Below, piece after piece: positions 1-7,806 of a DNA stretch of 11,220 bases (position 1 is its first letter; every line of letters begins with the position of its first letter). The notes below the pieces were generated by a model that saw only the letters and a list, made by a program, of their open reading frames with translations, ran no database searches and was not told the DNA's origin. The DNA is from Ignavibacteria bacterium (GTDB taxonomy: Bacteria > Bacteroidota > Ignavibacteria > Tepidaquicellales > OLB5), in NCBI GenBank assembly GCA_026417195.1, contig JAOADS010000061.1, positions 1-11,220 on the forward strand, written 5' to 3'. The position numbers were made by a program, and so were the translations under genes.

Positions 1-1
1 C

Positions 2-1723
2 GGTGGCGCTGGTCTCAGGGCAGCAGTTGAAATCCCGAAAGAATATTCCTGTGCTGTAATATCGAAAGTATTCCCTACGCGTTCACATACAGGGACAGCA
101 CAGGGAGGAGTGTGTGCAGCACTTGCCAATGAAGAAGATGATTCCTGGCTTAATCATGCATTTGATACTGTTAAAGGCTCTGATTACTTAGGTGATCAGG
201 ATGCTATTGAAATCATGTGTCAGGATGCTCCCCGTGCTATAATAGAACTTGAACACATGGGTATGCCTTTTTCCAGAACAAAGGACGGAAAAATCGCACA
301 AAGGAGATTCGGCGGCCATACAAAACCTGAAAACCCGGCAGATCCTTATTCAAAAAGAATACCAGTTAAACGCTCATGTTACTCTGCAGACAGAACTGGA
401 CACGTTATGCTTCAGACACTTTATGAAAACTGTATTAAAAATCAGGTAAAGTTTTTCTCTGAATATTTCCTGACTGACTTGATTATTGAAGACGGTATTT
501 GCAAAGGTTTGGTTGCTATTGACATGGGAACTTCCGAGATTCACTTATTCCATGCAAAAGCAGTTATGTTTGCAACGGGAGGCTATGGAAGAATCTACAG
601 AATAACATCAAATGCACATGTCGGTACGGGTGACGGATGTGCCCTGGTTTATCAGAAAGGACTCCCTCTGGAGGATATGGAATTTTACCAGTTTCATCCT
701 ACAGGCCTGTGGAGGCTTGGCATACTTGTTTCCGAAGCTGCAAGAGGTGAAGGCGGTATATTGAGAAATAATAAAAATGAGCCGTTTATGGAAGTCTATG
801 CACCAACTGTAAAAGACCTTGCACCAAGAGATATGGTTTCAAGAGCAATTATTTCTGAAATCAGGGCTGGCAGAGGAATTTTAGGATCAGATGGCACATA
901 TTACATCAATCTTGATCTAACACATCTTGGCAGGAAAATAATTGATGAAAAGATTCCTGAAATTACCGGCTTTGCAAGAACTTATCTTGGAGTTGAACCT
1001 ACAAAGGAATGTGTTCCAATACAGCCAACTGCACATTATGCCATGGGCGGAATACCTACGAACTACAACACAGAAGTATTATCTGATACAAAGGGTAATA
1101 TTGTAAAAGGTTTCTATGCAGCTGGTGAATGTGCATGTGTTTCAGTTCACGGAGCAAACAGACTGGGAACGAATTCACTTTTAGATCTCGTAGTCTTCGG
1201 AAGAAGAGGCGGCAAGACAATAACTGAATTCCTTAAAACTGCGGAGTTCAGCGAATTCAATTCCAACCCTCAAGAAAAGACTCGGGAAATGATTGAGACA
1301 CTTTTCTCACAGAATGGCAATGAAAAGGTTTCTGCAATAAGGCGGGAACTTCAGGAAAACATGATGGAACTCTGCGGAATATTCAGAAACGAAAAAGACC
1401 TGATTAAAATGAAAGAGTTAATCAGTGAATATAAGGAAAGATATAAAAATATCACCGTTCAAGATAAAAGCAGGGTGTTTAACACTGACCTGCTTGAAAC
1501 AATTGAACTGAAAAATCTCATAGATATTTCCGAAGCAGTAACCGAAAGCGCACTTAACAGAACCGAATCCAGGGGAGCCCATACAAGAGAAGACTATCCT
1601 GAAAGAAAAGACACTGAATGGATGAAGCACACATTTATCACCAGATCTGAGGATAACAGGTTAAACATAGATTATAAGCCTGTAGTCAAAACCCGTTTTG
1701 AACCTATGGAAAGAAAATATTAG
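2..1723 (+). CDS. sdhA: Succinate dehydrogenase/fumarate reductase flavoprotein subunit (5'-partial)
   Basis: FAD-containing catalytic subunit of complex II; it oxidises succinate to fumarate (or the reverse) at the cytoplasmic face of the inner membrane. The frame is open from base 2 and starts inside the dinucleotide-binding loop (GGAGLRAA), so only about 10-20 N-terminal residues lie off the left edge. An apparent GTG start at 110 is internal. Visible family features include SHTGTAQGG with the histidine at bases 86-88, matching the covalent FAD-histidine of E. coli SdhA. Also visible are FHPTG (His at 695-697), ARGEGG, APRDMVSRA with the candidate proton-shuttle Arg, PTAHYAMGGIPT, and HGANRLGTNSLLDLVVFGR with the substrate-binding Arg. 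The C-terminus ESRGAHTREDYPERKD is intact. The product is 573 residues here, normal for the family. sdhB follows after 41 nt. The membrane anchor gene is not in the window. The direction of the reaction cannot be read from sequence. Confidence 0.97.
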   Translation, partial: GGAGLRAAVEIPKEYSCAVISKVFPTRSHTGTAQGGVCAALANEEDDSWLNHAFDTVKGSDYLGDQDAIEIMCQDAPRAIIELEHMGMPFSRTKDGKIAQRRFGGHTKPENPADPYSKRIPVKRSCYSADRTGHVMLQTLYENCIKNQVKFFSEYFLTDLIIEDGICKGLVAIDMGTSEIHLFHAKAVMFATGGYGRIYRITSNAHVGTGDGCALVYQKGLPLEDMEFYQFHPTGLWRLGILVSEAARGEGGILRNNKNEPFMEVYAPTVKDLAPRDMVSRAIISEIRAGRGILGSDGTYYINLDLTHLGRKIIDEKIPEITGFARTYLGVEPTKECVPIQPTAHYAMGGIPTNYNTEVLSDTKGNIVKGFYAAGECACVSVHGANRLGTNSLLDLVVFGRRGGKTITEFLKTAEFSEFNSNPQEKTREMIETLFSQNGNEKVSAIRRELQENMMELCGIFRNEKDLIKMKELISEYKERYKNITVQDKSRVFNTDLLETIELKNLIDISEAVTESALNRTESRGAHTREDYPERKDTEWMKHTFITRSEDNRLNIDYKPVVKTRFEPMERKY

Positions 1724-1764
1724 GTTCACTCAACTTATATTCCCGAGAACTTATTTTAGTAAAG

Positions 1765-2472
1765 ATGCAGGTAAAGTTTAAAATACAGAGATACAATCCA
1801 GAAAAAGATAACCAACCCAGATGGCAGGAATTTGTTATAGAAGCATCAGAGAACATGACTGTTCTCGACTGCCTTCACAAAATCAAATGGGAGCTTGACG
1901 GTAGCCTTTCATTCAGACGATCATGTGCTCACGGGATCTGTGGCTCTGACGGAATGAGAATTAACGGGAAGAACCGCCTTGCATGTTCAACACTTCTGAA
2001 AGACATCAATACATCCAAGCCTGTGGTTATAGAACCTCTGCCGGCTTTACCGATAATCAAAGACCTTGTGCTTGACATGACTGATTTTTATGAAAAATAT
2101 AAAGCTGTAAAACCCTATCTTATAAATAACACTCCTCCGCCTTCAGATAGCGAGCGTCTTCAGTCAAACGAAGATGCTGAAAAACTATTTGAATCAGCTA
2201 AATGTATCCTTTGTGCATGTTGCACTACAAGCTGTCCGTCAACCTGGAGCAATGAAAATTACATAGGACCTGCAGCTTTACTTAAAGCTTACAGGTTTAT
2301 ATTTGACACAAGAGACGAAGCAGCTGATGAAAGACTGGATATCATAGACACTCCGGATGGCATATGGAGATGTCATACTATATTTAATTGCATTGAATCC
2401 TGCCCTAAGGAAATCAATATCACATGGCATATCTCACAACTGAAAAAGAAATTGTCGTCTCGCGAAATATAG
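1765..2472 (+). CDS. sdhB: Succinate dehydrogenase/fumarate reductase iron-sulfur subunit
   Basis: 235-residue electron-transfer subunit of complex II, carrying electrons from SdhA FAD through three clusters to the quinone. The N-terminal ferredoxin fold has C54-x4-C59-G-S-D62 and C74 as [2Fe-2S] ligands; Asp at the third position matches E. coli SdhB. The C-terminal half has CILCACCTTSCP (C147, C150, C153 and C157) and CHTIFNCIESCPKE (C203, C209 and C213), the usual [4Fe-4S]/[3Fe-4S] set. The quinone-site segment reads CPSTWSN, where E. coli has CPSFWWN, so the second Trp is Ser162. H204 and I206 of the quinone pocket are kept. The length matches the family. The ATG follows a weak purine stretch (TAAAG) with no strong Shine-Dalgarno. 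A 50-nt gap to the next gene holds no obvious terminator, so transcription may continue. Confidence 0.97.
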   Translation: MQVKFKIQRYNPEKDNQPRWQEFVIEASENMTVLDCLHKIKWELDGSLSFRRSCAHGICGSDGMRINGKNRLACSTLLKDINTSKPVVIEPLPALPIIKDLVLDMTDFYEKYKAVKPYLINNTPPPSDSERLQSNEDAEKLFESAKCILCACCTTSCPSTWSNENYIGPAALLKAYRFIFDTRDEAADERLDIIDTPDGIWRCHTIFNCIESCPKEINITWHISQLKKKLSSREI

Positions 2473-2522
2473 TTTTACAGTTATCAGTAATCAGGAAAAA
2501 AATCTATCTTAAAATTTTTTAA

Positions 2523-3695
2523 ATGCTTCAGGAATTTGCTGAAAGTAAAATCAGAAATTACCAGTTGCTTGTTGAATTTCATGCAGGCAGGATATCAAGA
2601 GAAAATTTATTGTCCTCAGAACTTCCGCCATATATTTTAAATTTCTTCAGGAACTACACTACTAACGAAAATTATCCTCTAAATAAAAACCTCTTTGACG
2701 ACATACTTCGTAAGGCTGTTATATTTAACATAAACCACATCATAAAACCATGTAACACAATTCTTAAATTTCTTTTCGGAGAAGTTGAAAGCAGGCAATC
2801 TGATTTCATAGCTCATCGTCTCAGCTATTTTGAATTCTACGGATATTATACAGAAACGATTCTGAGATTAACTACAAGTGAGTCCATTATTACTAGAGAA
2901 ACCATTGAAGAGCTCCTGAGCAACATCAACAGCAAAATTTATGAAGAAATATCTTCTGATGACGGAAAAAATTCAAGAGGAAACCTTATTAAACTTCTCT
3001 TTTATTTCTTTTGTGAGTCTGGACAAACCAAAAACCTTCTTATACCAACTAAAGTACTTTCAGACTTTCTGAAAGATAAAGGTTTTAATGAACTGGCAGA
3101 GAAAGCTGATTCATTTTTCTCAAGGGAAATATATTTTCAGGAAGCCGTTGAGCTTATCAATCCCCTTAAAAAGAAACCCCCTCCTGCTGAATCCTCAGTG
3201 GACATAACAGAAGAAGAAGTAATTGAAATTGTAAAGAAAGCTAAAGCTGACCTTATGAATCAGGAATCGTCTGATAAAGATATAGGCAAAACCTTTGTTA
3301 AGAACTTTAAAGAAAAATCTGAGCCTTTTATAAAAAATAAAAACCAATATGTTTCAGAGAACTATTCTGAAGAACTGATTTTTGCTGCAAAACTAAATGA
3401 AATATCAGAATCAATTAACAGGCAGCCGGAAATATCAGATAGTGAAAAAAAATTAAAATTAATAAATGAACTCTTCTGTGAGGAAACATATCGTAAAAGG
3501 ATAATTAAAAAGATTTTTAGTAAAAATCATGATTTATTCTTAAAAACTGTCTCTGATTTAATAAATACTGAAAACTGGAACTCTGCCGTAAAAATTATTG
3601 AGAAAATCTTTGAAACTGCAAAGGTAAATTATTTATCGGATGAAGCTGTTAAGTTTGTTGATATAATGGAATCTTACTTTGAAAACAGAAGGTAA
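2523..3695 (+). CDS. Uncharacterised 390-residue, probably helical cytoplasmic protein
   Basis: I do not recognise this family. The start is fixed: the codon just before ATG 2523 is an in-frame TAA (2520-2522). There is no Shine-Dalgarno, only an AT-rich leader. The product has no signal peptide, membrane segment or metal-binding motif that I can see. Residues 1-210 are rich in Phe, Tyr, Leu and Ile and look alpha-helical (for example ILKFLFGEVES and LIKLLFYFFCES). A Lys/Pro-rich linker follows (KKKPPPAESS, about 216-225), then a charged region (226-285) and a second helical block (285-390) ending VDIMESYFENRR. This suggests two helical domains joined by a flexible tether. It ends 2 nt before the obgE ATG, and its last codons carry the obgE ribosome-binding site, so the two should be co-translated. 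A role in ribosome assembly or division is only guilt by association. Composition resembles its neighbours, with no sign of recent transfer. Confidence 0.85.
   Translation: MLQEFAESKIRNYQLLVEFHAGRISRENLLSSELPPYILNFFRNYTTNENYPLNKNLFDDILRKAVIFNINHIIKPCNTILKFLFGEVESRQSDFIAHRLSYFEFYGYYTETILRLTTSESIITRETIEELLSNINSKIYEEISSDDGKNSRGNLIKLLFYFFCESGQTKNLLIPTKVLSDFLKDKGFNELAEKADSFFSREIYFQEAVELINPLKKKPPPAESSVDITEEEVIEIVKKAKADLMNQESSDKDIGKTFVKNFKEKSEPFIKNKNQYVSENYSEELIFAAKLNEISESINRQPEISDSEKKLKLINELFCEETYRKRIIKKIFSKNHDLFLKTVSDLINTENWNSAVKIIEKIFETAKVNYLSDEAVKFVDIMESYFENRR
3687..3692 (+). promoter_or_regulatory. Ribosome binding site for obgE
   Basis: AGAAGG lies 5 nt before the obgE ATG and inside the last codons of the upstream gene. 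It is one of the few recognisable Shine-Dalgarno sequences in the window, supports the 3698 start, and implies translational coupling to the unknown upstream gene. Confidence 0.6.
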
Positions 3696-3697
3696 CC

Positions 3698-4702
3698 ATG
3701 TTCGTTGACAATGTAAAAATCAGAATCAGAAGTGGTGACGGAGGAAATGGATGTGTAAGTTTCAGGCGTGAAAAATATGTACCGAAAGGAGGACCTAACG
3801 GAGGAGATGGCGGCAAGGGCGGAGACGTAGTATTTAAAGCTGATGATTCACTTAATACTTTGATAGACTTTCGCTTTAAAAAAATTTTCAGGGCTGAAAA
3901 CGGAAAACACGGGCAGGGTGGAGACAAAACAGGCAAAAGCGGAAAAGATCTGGTAATAAACGTACCTTGCGGAACAATAATCAGAGAAGCTGAGTCTTCA
4001 GAGATACTTGCAGACTTAACTGAAAACGGTGAGATTTACATCGCAGCAAAAGGTGGAAGGGGTGGGAGGGGAAATGCAAGGTTTGCTACTTCAACCAATC
4101 AGGCACCAAGAACTGCTGAGCACGGAGAAAAAGGCGAAGAAAAGGAAGTAGAACTGGAGCTTAAACTCATTGCAGATGTCGGGCTTGTGGGTTTACCAAA
4201 TGCAGGAAAATCTACTCTTATTTCCAGAATATCAGCCGCGAAACCTAAAATTGCAGACTACCCATTTACAACTCTTGAACCAAATCTTGGTATAGTGAAA
4301 TATAAAGATTTTCAGAGTTTTGTTGTAGCAGATATTCCGGGGCTTATAGAGGGTGCTCATCTCGGTAAAGGTCTTGGTATTAAATTCCTCAGACATATTG
4401 AGAGAACCAAAGTCCTTGTGTTTCTAATAGATGCTTCGGAAATCTTATTTAAAGAAAACAAAACACTTGATTATGACATACTGATAGCCGAACTGAAGAG
4501 TTATGACAAAAAGCTTCTTAAAAAACCCAGAATAATATGTTTCACAAAAACAGATGTTTTAAGCGATAAAGAGAAGAAATCTCTTGATAAAATAAAATTC
4601 AGAACCGAAGAGATGAAAACCCCTGTTCTGAAAATATCATCACTGAATGGTGAAGGACTTGAAAAACTAAAAGATGAGATCTGGTATAAATTAAAAGAAT
4701 GA
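3698..4702 (+). CDS. obgE: Obg-family GTPase (ribosome assembly)
   Basis: Essential slow-turnover GTPase that binds the large ribosomal subunit and acts in its late maturation and in the stringent response. At 334 residues it has the two core domains. The glycine-rich Obg fold covers residues 1-158, with repeated GGxGGxGG elements (GGPNGGDGGKGGD and GGRGGRGNARFAT). The G domain follows, with G1 GLPNAGKST (165-173), switch I YPFTTLEPN, G3 DIPGL (212-216) plus IEGAHLGKGLG, G4 TKTD (283-286) and G5 ISSLNGEGL. G4 has Thr where many Obg proteins have Asn (NKxD). The C-terminal OCT domain of Firmicutes Obg is absent. It is preceded by the unknown 390-residue gene (2 nt) and overlaps surE by 4 nt (ATGA). 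Confidence 0.97.
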   Translation: MFVDNVKIRIRSGDGGNGCVSFRREKYVPKGGPNGGDGGKGGDVVFKADDSLNTLIDFRFKKIFRAENGKHGQGGDKTGKSGKDLVINVPCGTIIREAESSEILADLTENGEIYIAAKGGRGGRGNARFATSTNQAPRTAEHGEKGEEKEVELELKLIADVGLVGLPNAGKSTLISRISAAKPKIADYPFTTLEPNLGIVKYKDFQSFVVADIPGLIEGAHLGKGLGIKFLRHIERTKVLVFLIDASEILFKENKTLDYDILIAELKSYDKKLLKKPRIICFTKTDVLSDKEKKSLDKIKFRTEEMKTPVLKISSLNGEGLEKLKDEIWYKLKE

Positions 4703-5478
4703 AAAAACCAAACATACTTGTATCCAATGATGACGGAATAGAAGCTCCAGGGCTTGTAAATTTAGTTTCAGAGCTGAAGAAATTTGCAAATGTTTTTGTA
4801 TCAGCACCGTACAGACAGCAGAGTGCAGTTGGACATTCAATAACCATTTTTTATCCTATCAGGGCTCATGAACACTATATCAACGGTGAATTTTTCGGTA
4901 TGGCTGTGGACGGAACACCAGCTGATGCCGTTAAAATAGGGGTCCTGAATTTTTATAAAGAAGTTAAATTTGATCTTGTTGTATCAGGCATAAATCACGG
5001 TTCAAATACAGCAATAAATATAATTTACTCAGGTACTGTTTCAGCAGCAACAGAAGGGACTATATTGGGAATACCATCTATGGCAATTTCACTAAATACA
5101 TTTGAAAAAGCTGACTTCCTTGAGCCATCAGCTATGGCAGCCTCGCTGATAAAAGATATCTGGGAAAATCATCAGTTGATAACCAGTAAGAAAATTCTTC
5201 TGAACATAAATATTCCTAATGTCAGAACAGAAGAAATAAAAGGTGTTATTGTAACCAAACAGGGAAAATCTTACTGGGAAGACTCATTTGAAGTGAGATC
5301 AGATCCTAACGGAAGGGATTACTACTGGCTTACAGGTAAAATGGAAATACTTGACGAGTCAGAAGAATACGACATTGCGGCAGTAAGGAAAAATTATATT
5401 TCAATCACTCCCCTCCATTATGACTTAACAGACTATGAAGTTTATAAAGAGATTAAGAACCTGAAATTTAAAATTTAA
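4699..5478 (+). CDS. surE: 5'/3'-nucleotidase SurE
   Basis: Metal-dependent phosphatase that removes phosphate from nucleoside 5'- and 3'-monophosphates (and, in some homologues, short polyphosphate). It is cytoplasmic and associated with stationary-phase survival. At 259 residues it matches the family. Active-site residues seen are NDDG (D11, D12), QSAVGHSIT with S42, DGTPADAV, and SGINHGSN with N99. D11, D12, S42 and N99 correspond to the metal ligands known from Thermotoga SurE. SGTVSAATEG (111-120) is the other family signature. The ATG overlaps the obgE stop by 4 nt, so translation is probably coupled by termination-reinitiation; there is no separate Shine-Dalgarno. The C-terminal tail (ISITPLHYDLTDYE) is the normal family ending. 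Confidence 0.97.
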   Translation: MKKPNILVSNDDGIEAPGLVNLVSELKKFANVFVSAPYRQQSAVGHSITIFYPIRAHEHYINGEFFGMAVDGTPADAVKIGVLNFYKEVKFDLVVSGINHGSNTAINIIYSGTVSAATEGTILGIPSMAISLNTFEKADFLEPSAMAASLIKDIWENHQLITSKKILLNINIPNVRTEEIKGVIVTKQGKSYWEDSFEVRSDPNGRDYYWLTGKMEILDESEEYDIAAVRKNYISITPLHYDLTDYEVYKEIKNLKFKI

Positions 5479-5481
5479 GGA
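5477..5481 (+). promoter_or_regulatory. Short-spaced ribosome binding site for the esterase gene
   Basis: AAGGA overlaps the surE stop codon (TAA 5476-5478) and sits only 2 nt before ATG 5484. The spacing is tight for a Shine-Dalgarno, so coupling to surE translation may matter more. Confidence 0.4.
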
Positions 5482-5483
5482 AA

Positions 5484-6494
5484 ATGGGAAATATAATCAC
5501 AGTTGAATATAAGAGTAATGTATTAAAAGAAAATCCGCTTAAGGATCCATATAAAAGAGATATCTATATTTATTTACCTGATTCTTACTACAGAACAACT
5601 AAACGATATCCTGTAGTATATCTTCTCTCAGGTTTCACCGGTTACGGTGCTTTAAATATGAACCTTTCACCTTACAGTGAAAATATCAAAGAGCGGCTCA
5701 ATAGACTTATTAAAACAAGGAAAATCCGTGAAATGATAGTGGTTATGCCGGACTGCTTCACGAAATACGGAGGATCTCAGTACGTAAATTCATCTGCAAC
5801 TGGTAGGTATGAAGATTATGTGATCAGGGAAATAGTTAGTTTCGTTGACAAAGGTTTCAGAACAATACCCGAACCGGATTTCAGGTGTATAATGGGGAAA
5901 TCTTCCGGCGGTTTCGGTGCTATGTGGCTGGGAATGAGGCATCCTGATGTTTTCGGGCTTATGGCATCACATTCAGGTGATTCAGCATTTGAATACTGTT
6001 ACATGAAAGATTTCCCGGACTTCATAATACAGATTCAGAACTACGGTGAAGCTCATCAGGCAGTAAGGAACTTCATCAGAACACAGATAAACAAAAAACA
6101 GCCTAAACCAAGAGACTTTCATAACATACTTAACATCATAGGAATGTCTGCCTGCTACTCCCCTAATCCCAATGGAAAATTTTATAACTTTGATCTGCCA
6201 TTTGATATATATTCAGCCGAGATTATTCCGGAAATATGGAATAAATGGCTAAGGTTTGATCCGATAAGACTTGTTGATAAATACAAAGATAATCTGAAGA
6301 AACTTAAACTGATATTTGCTGACTGCGGAATAAGGGATGAATTTCATCTCCAGGCGGGAACAAGGATCTTTTGCTCAAAACTTAAAAAGTACGGTATAAA
6401 CTTCATTCATGAAGAATTCAATGACGGACACATGAACATACAATACAGATATGACACTAGCCTGCAGGTTATATCGGAACACTTTGCTAAATAA
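5484..6494 (+). CDS. Esterase-D/enterochelin-esterase-type alpha/beta hydrolase
   Basis: 336-residue serine hydrolase of the putative esterase family (PF00756-like: esterase D, Fes/IroE, feruloyl esterase and mycolyltransferase relatives). The N-terminal segment RDIYIYLPDSYY...RYPVVYLLSGFTGYG (25-55) is the usual first strands with the oxyanion-hole loop. The nucleophile elbow is GKSSGG, with S140 in G138-x-S-x-G142, preceded by a typical strand and followed by FGAMWLGMRHPDVFG. Asp is probably D280 or D285 (FADCGIRDEF) and His is H316 (FNDGHMNIQYR). There is no signal peptide, so it is predicted cytoplasmic, unlike secreted feruloyl or enterochelin esterases. The substrate is unknown; S-formylglutathione hydrolase is possible, but no glutathione-linked gene is nearby. 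It lies 5 nt after surE and shares one base with the methyltransferase, so it is in the same operon. Confidence 0.9.
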   Translation: MGNIITVEYKSNVLKENPLKDPYKRDIYIYLPDSYYRTTKRYPVVYLLSGFTGYGALNMNLSPYSENIKERLNRLIKTRKIREMIVVMPDCFTKYGGSQYVNSSATGRYEDYVIREIVSFVDKGFRTIPEPDFRCIMGKSSGGFGAMWLGMRHPDVFGLMASHSGDSAFEYCYMKDFPDFIIQIQNYGEAHQAVRNFIRTQINKKQPKPRDFHNILNIIGMSACYSPNPNGKFYNFDLPFDIYSAEIIPEIWNKWLRFDPIRLVDKYKDNLKKLKLIFADCGIRDEFHLQAGTRIFCSKLKKYGINFIHEEFNDGHMNIQYRYDTSLQVISEHFAK

Positions 6495-7240
6495 TGGTAT
6501 TCAAAGACTATTTTTCATCCCATGCCGGAGAATATGCAAAATACAGACCTGTTTATCCGGAAAGACTGTTCAGCTATCTTGCTGAATTGACGGAACGAAA
6601 CGAGCTTGCATGGGATTCAGCAACAGGAAACGGACAAGCTGCCTTAGGTCTTGTTCCTTATTTCAGAAAAGTGATTGCTACGGATGCAAGCGTTTTCCAG
6701 ATAGAAAATGCCTTCAGGCATCCTAAAATAATTTACATGGTTACACCATCAGAGTCCACTCGTATTAAGTCAGGTTCAGTTGATCTGATAACCGTTGCTA
6801 CTGCTATACACTGGCTACAGCTTGATAAATTTTACATAGAAGTAAAGAGAGTTGCACATAGAAATGCAGTAATTGCAGTATGGAATTATTTCAATTCCTC
6901 TATTACACCTGAAATTGATGAAGTAATTGAAGACTTTTCTGAAAATATGCTATGCGAGTTCTGGCCACCTGAAGCAAGGAAAGTAAAAAACTTTGAGGAA
7001 AATATTTATTTCCCTTTTAAAAGAATTGAATGTCCGGAATTTTTCATGGAACATGAGTGGAATCTGAATGACTTTATGAATTATCTTTCCACATGGTCAT
7101 CAGTTCAGAAGTATATGAAACTGAAAGGATTAAACCCCTTGAAATTAATTTATGACAGATTAGTCAGACTCTGGGGAAATCAAAATGCAGTAAGAAAACT
7201 GTCATGGAAACTTGAGATGAAAGTAGGAAAGGTGGAATAA
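6494..7240 (+). CDS. Class I SAM-dependent methyltransferase
   Basis: 248-residue small-molecule-type methyltransferase with a Rossmann fold (Methyltransf_11-like, resembling yeast Crg1/Tmt1-type proteins). The opening DYFSSHAGEYAKYRPVYPE (5-23) is the family's N-terminal signature. SAM-binding motif I is WDSATGNGQAA (40-50), the post-I acidic residue is D64 (ATDAS), and post-II is SVDLITVATAIHW (95-107), followed by FYIEVKRV. The C-terminal tail (LSWKLEMKVGKVE) looks complete. Start ATG 6494 shares one base with the esterase stop (TAATG), a classic termination-reinitiation junction with no Shine-Dalgarno. The substrate is unknown; trans-aconitate or a lipid are possibilities for the wider family only. 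It is the last gene of the forward block. Its stop is one base from the stop of the convergent PEGA gene. Confidence 0.92.
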   Translation: MVFKDYFSSHAGEYAKYRPVYPERLFSYLAELTERNELAWDSATGNGQAALGLVPYFRKVIATDASVFQIENAFRHPKIIYMVTPSESTRIKSGSVDLITVATAIHWLQLDKFYIEVKRVAHRNAVIAVWNYFNSSITPEIDEVIEDFSENMLCEFWPPEARKVKNFEENIYFPFKRIECPEFFMEHEWNLNDFMNYLSTWSSVQKYMKLKGLNPLKLIYDRLVRLWGNQNAVRKLSWKLEMKVGKVE

Positions 7241-7241
7241 T

Positions 7242-7805
7242 TCAGTCTTCAAAAAGGAAATATAGAAGGAAACTAAAACTTACCTGAAAAACTCCCATTG
7301 ATATTCCGCTGATTATATCATATTTCCTCTTCCTTTTCAGAATTTCAGAGTCTCCACTTTGTTCATATGCCTCTCTGTTTTGAATTGAAAGTTTCTTGAA
7401 ATAATAAGCTGAAAAACCGGATGATATTGCAGCAAGGGATGAAATCACAATAGGGAAAATCTTCCTCGGAGACGAAAAGTAATCTGACTTATTTTCCATA
7501 ACCAGCTTTATCCTTATAGCTGATCTGAGCGGCTTGAGAAGGTAATCTCTCTTTATAGTTTCGGGGGAATAGAAACTCTCAGATAGCTCTGTGAACCCTT
7601 TTAATCTCAAGGTTAGGGTTTTAGGGAAAACTGTATCTCTCCAGAGAAAATATAGGGGAGTTGAACCTATATATTCACCATCAAGAAAAACCTCAGCGTT
7701 CTGAGGCTGCGAATTTATAAGATTGTAATTGATCCGAAGTGAGTCAGACTGAGAGTATAAGAAATAATCAAAAAATATCAGAAAGATAAATAAAAAAATT
7801 TTCAT
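7242..7805 (-). CDS. PEGA-domain membrane protein with signal peptide
   Basis: 187-residue envelope protein. The open frame continues upstream to 7940, but ATG 7805 is preferred: it lies one base after the lipoprotein stop, and it begins a clear signal peptide (MKIFLFIFLIFFDYFLYSQS, cleavage likely near LYS/QS, a Bacteroidota-style site with Gln at +1). Residues about 33-72 form a PEGA domain (QPQNAEVFLDGEYIGSTPLYF ... RLKGF), a small surface beta-domain found in bacterial envelope proteins. Two hydrophobic helices follow at about 116-134 and 163-185, with a charged, tyrosine-containing loop between (NREAYEQSGDSE, KRKRKYD). Expected topology is PEGA in the periplasm and two transmembrane helices in the inner membrane. 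The 1-nt spacing from the upstream propeller gene implies coupled translation and perhaps a shared job. The biochemical function is unknown. Confidence 0.8.
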   Translation of the reverse strand: MKIFLFIFLIFFDYFLYSQSDSLRINYNLINSQPQNAEVFLDGEYIGSTPLYFLWRDTVFPKTLTLRLKGFTELSESFYSPETIKRDYLLKPLRSAIRIKLVMENKSDYFSSPRKIFPIVISSLAAISSGFSAYYFKKLSIQNREAYEQSGDSEILKRKRKYDIISGISMGVFQVSFSFLLYFLFED

Positions 7806-7806
7806 A

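Noticed and set aside
110..1723. GTG at 110 as the start of sdhA
   Set aside because: The same frame is open back to base 2 and encodes the FAD-binding loop and the FAD-linked histidine, so the gene starts outside the window.
1724..1764. Terminator or small gene between sdhA and sdhB
   Set aside because: The 41-nt gap contains no stem-loop with a T-tract and no open frame; it is an ordinary operon spacer.
2473..2522. Terminator between sdhB and the unknown gene
   Set aside because: There is a T-run at 2515-2520 but no GC-containing stem before it, so transcription may continue. A weak promoter here cannot be excluded, but no clear -7/-33 elements are visible.
3649..3936. 95-codon minus-strand open frame opposite obgE
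   Set aside because: Its proline-rich product (PPLPPSPPLGPP) is the antisense of the glycine-rich Obg fold, a common artefact.
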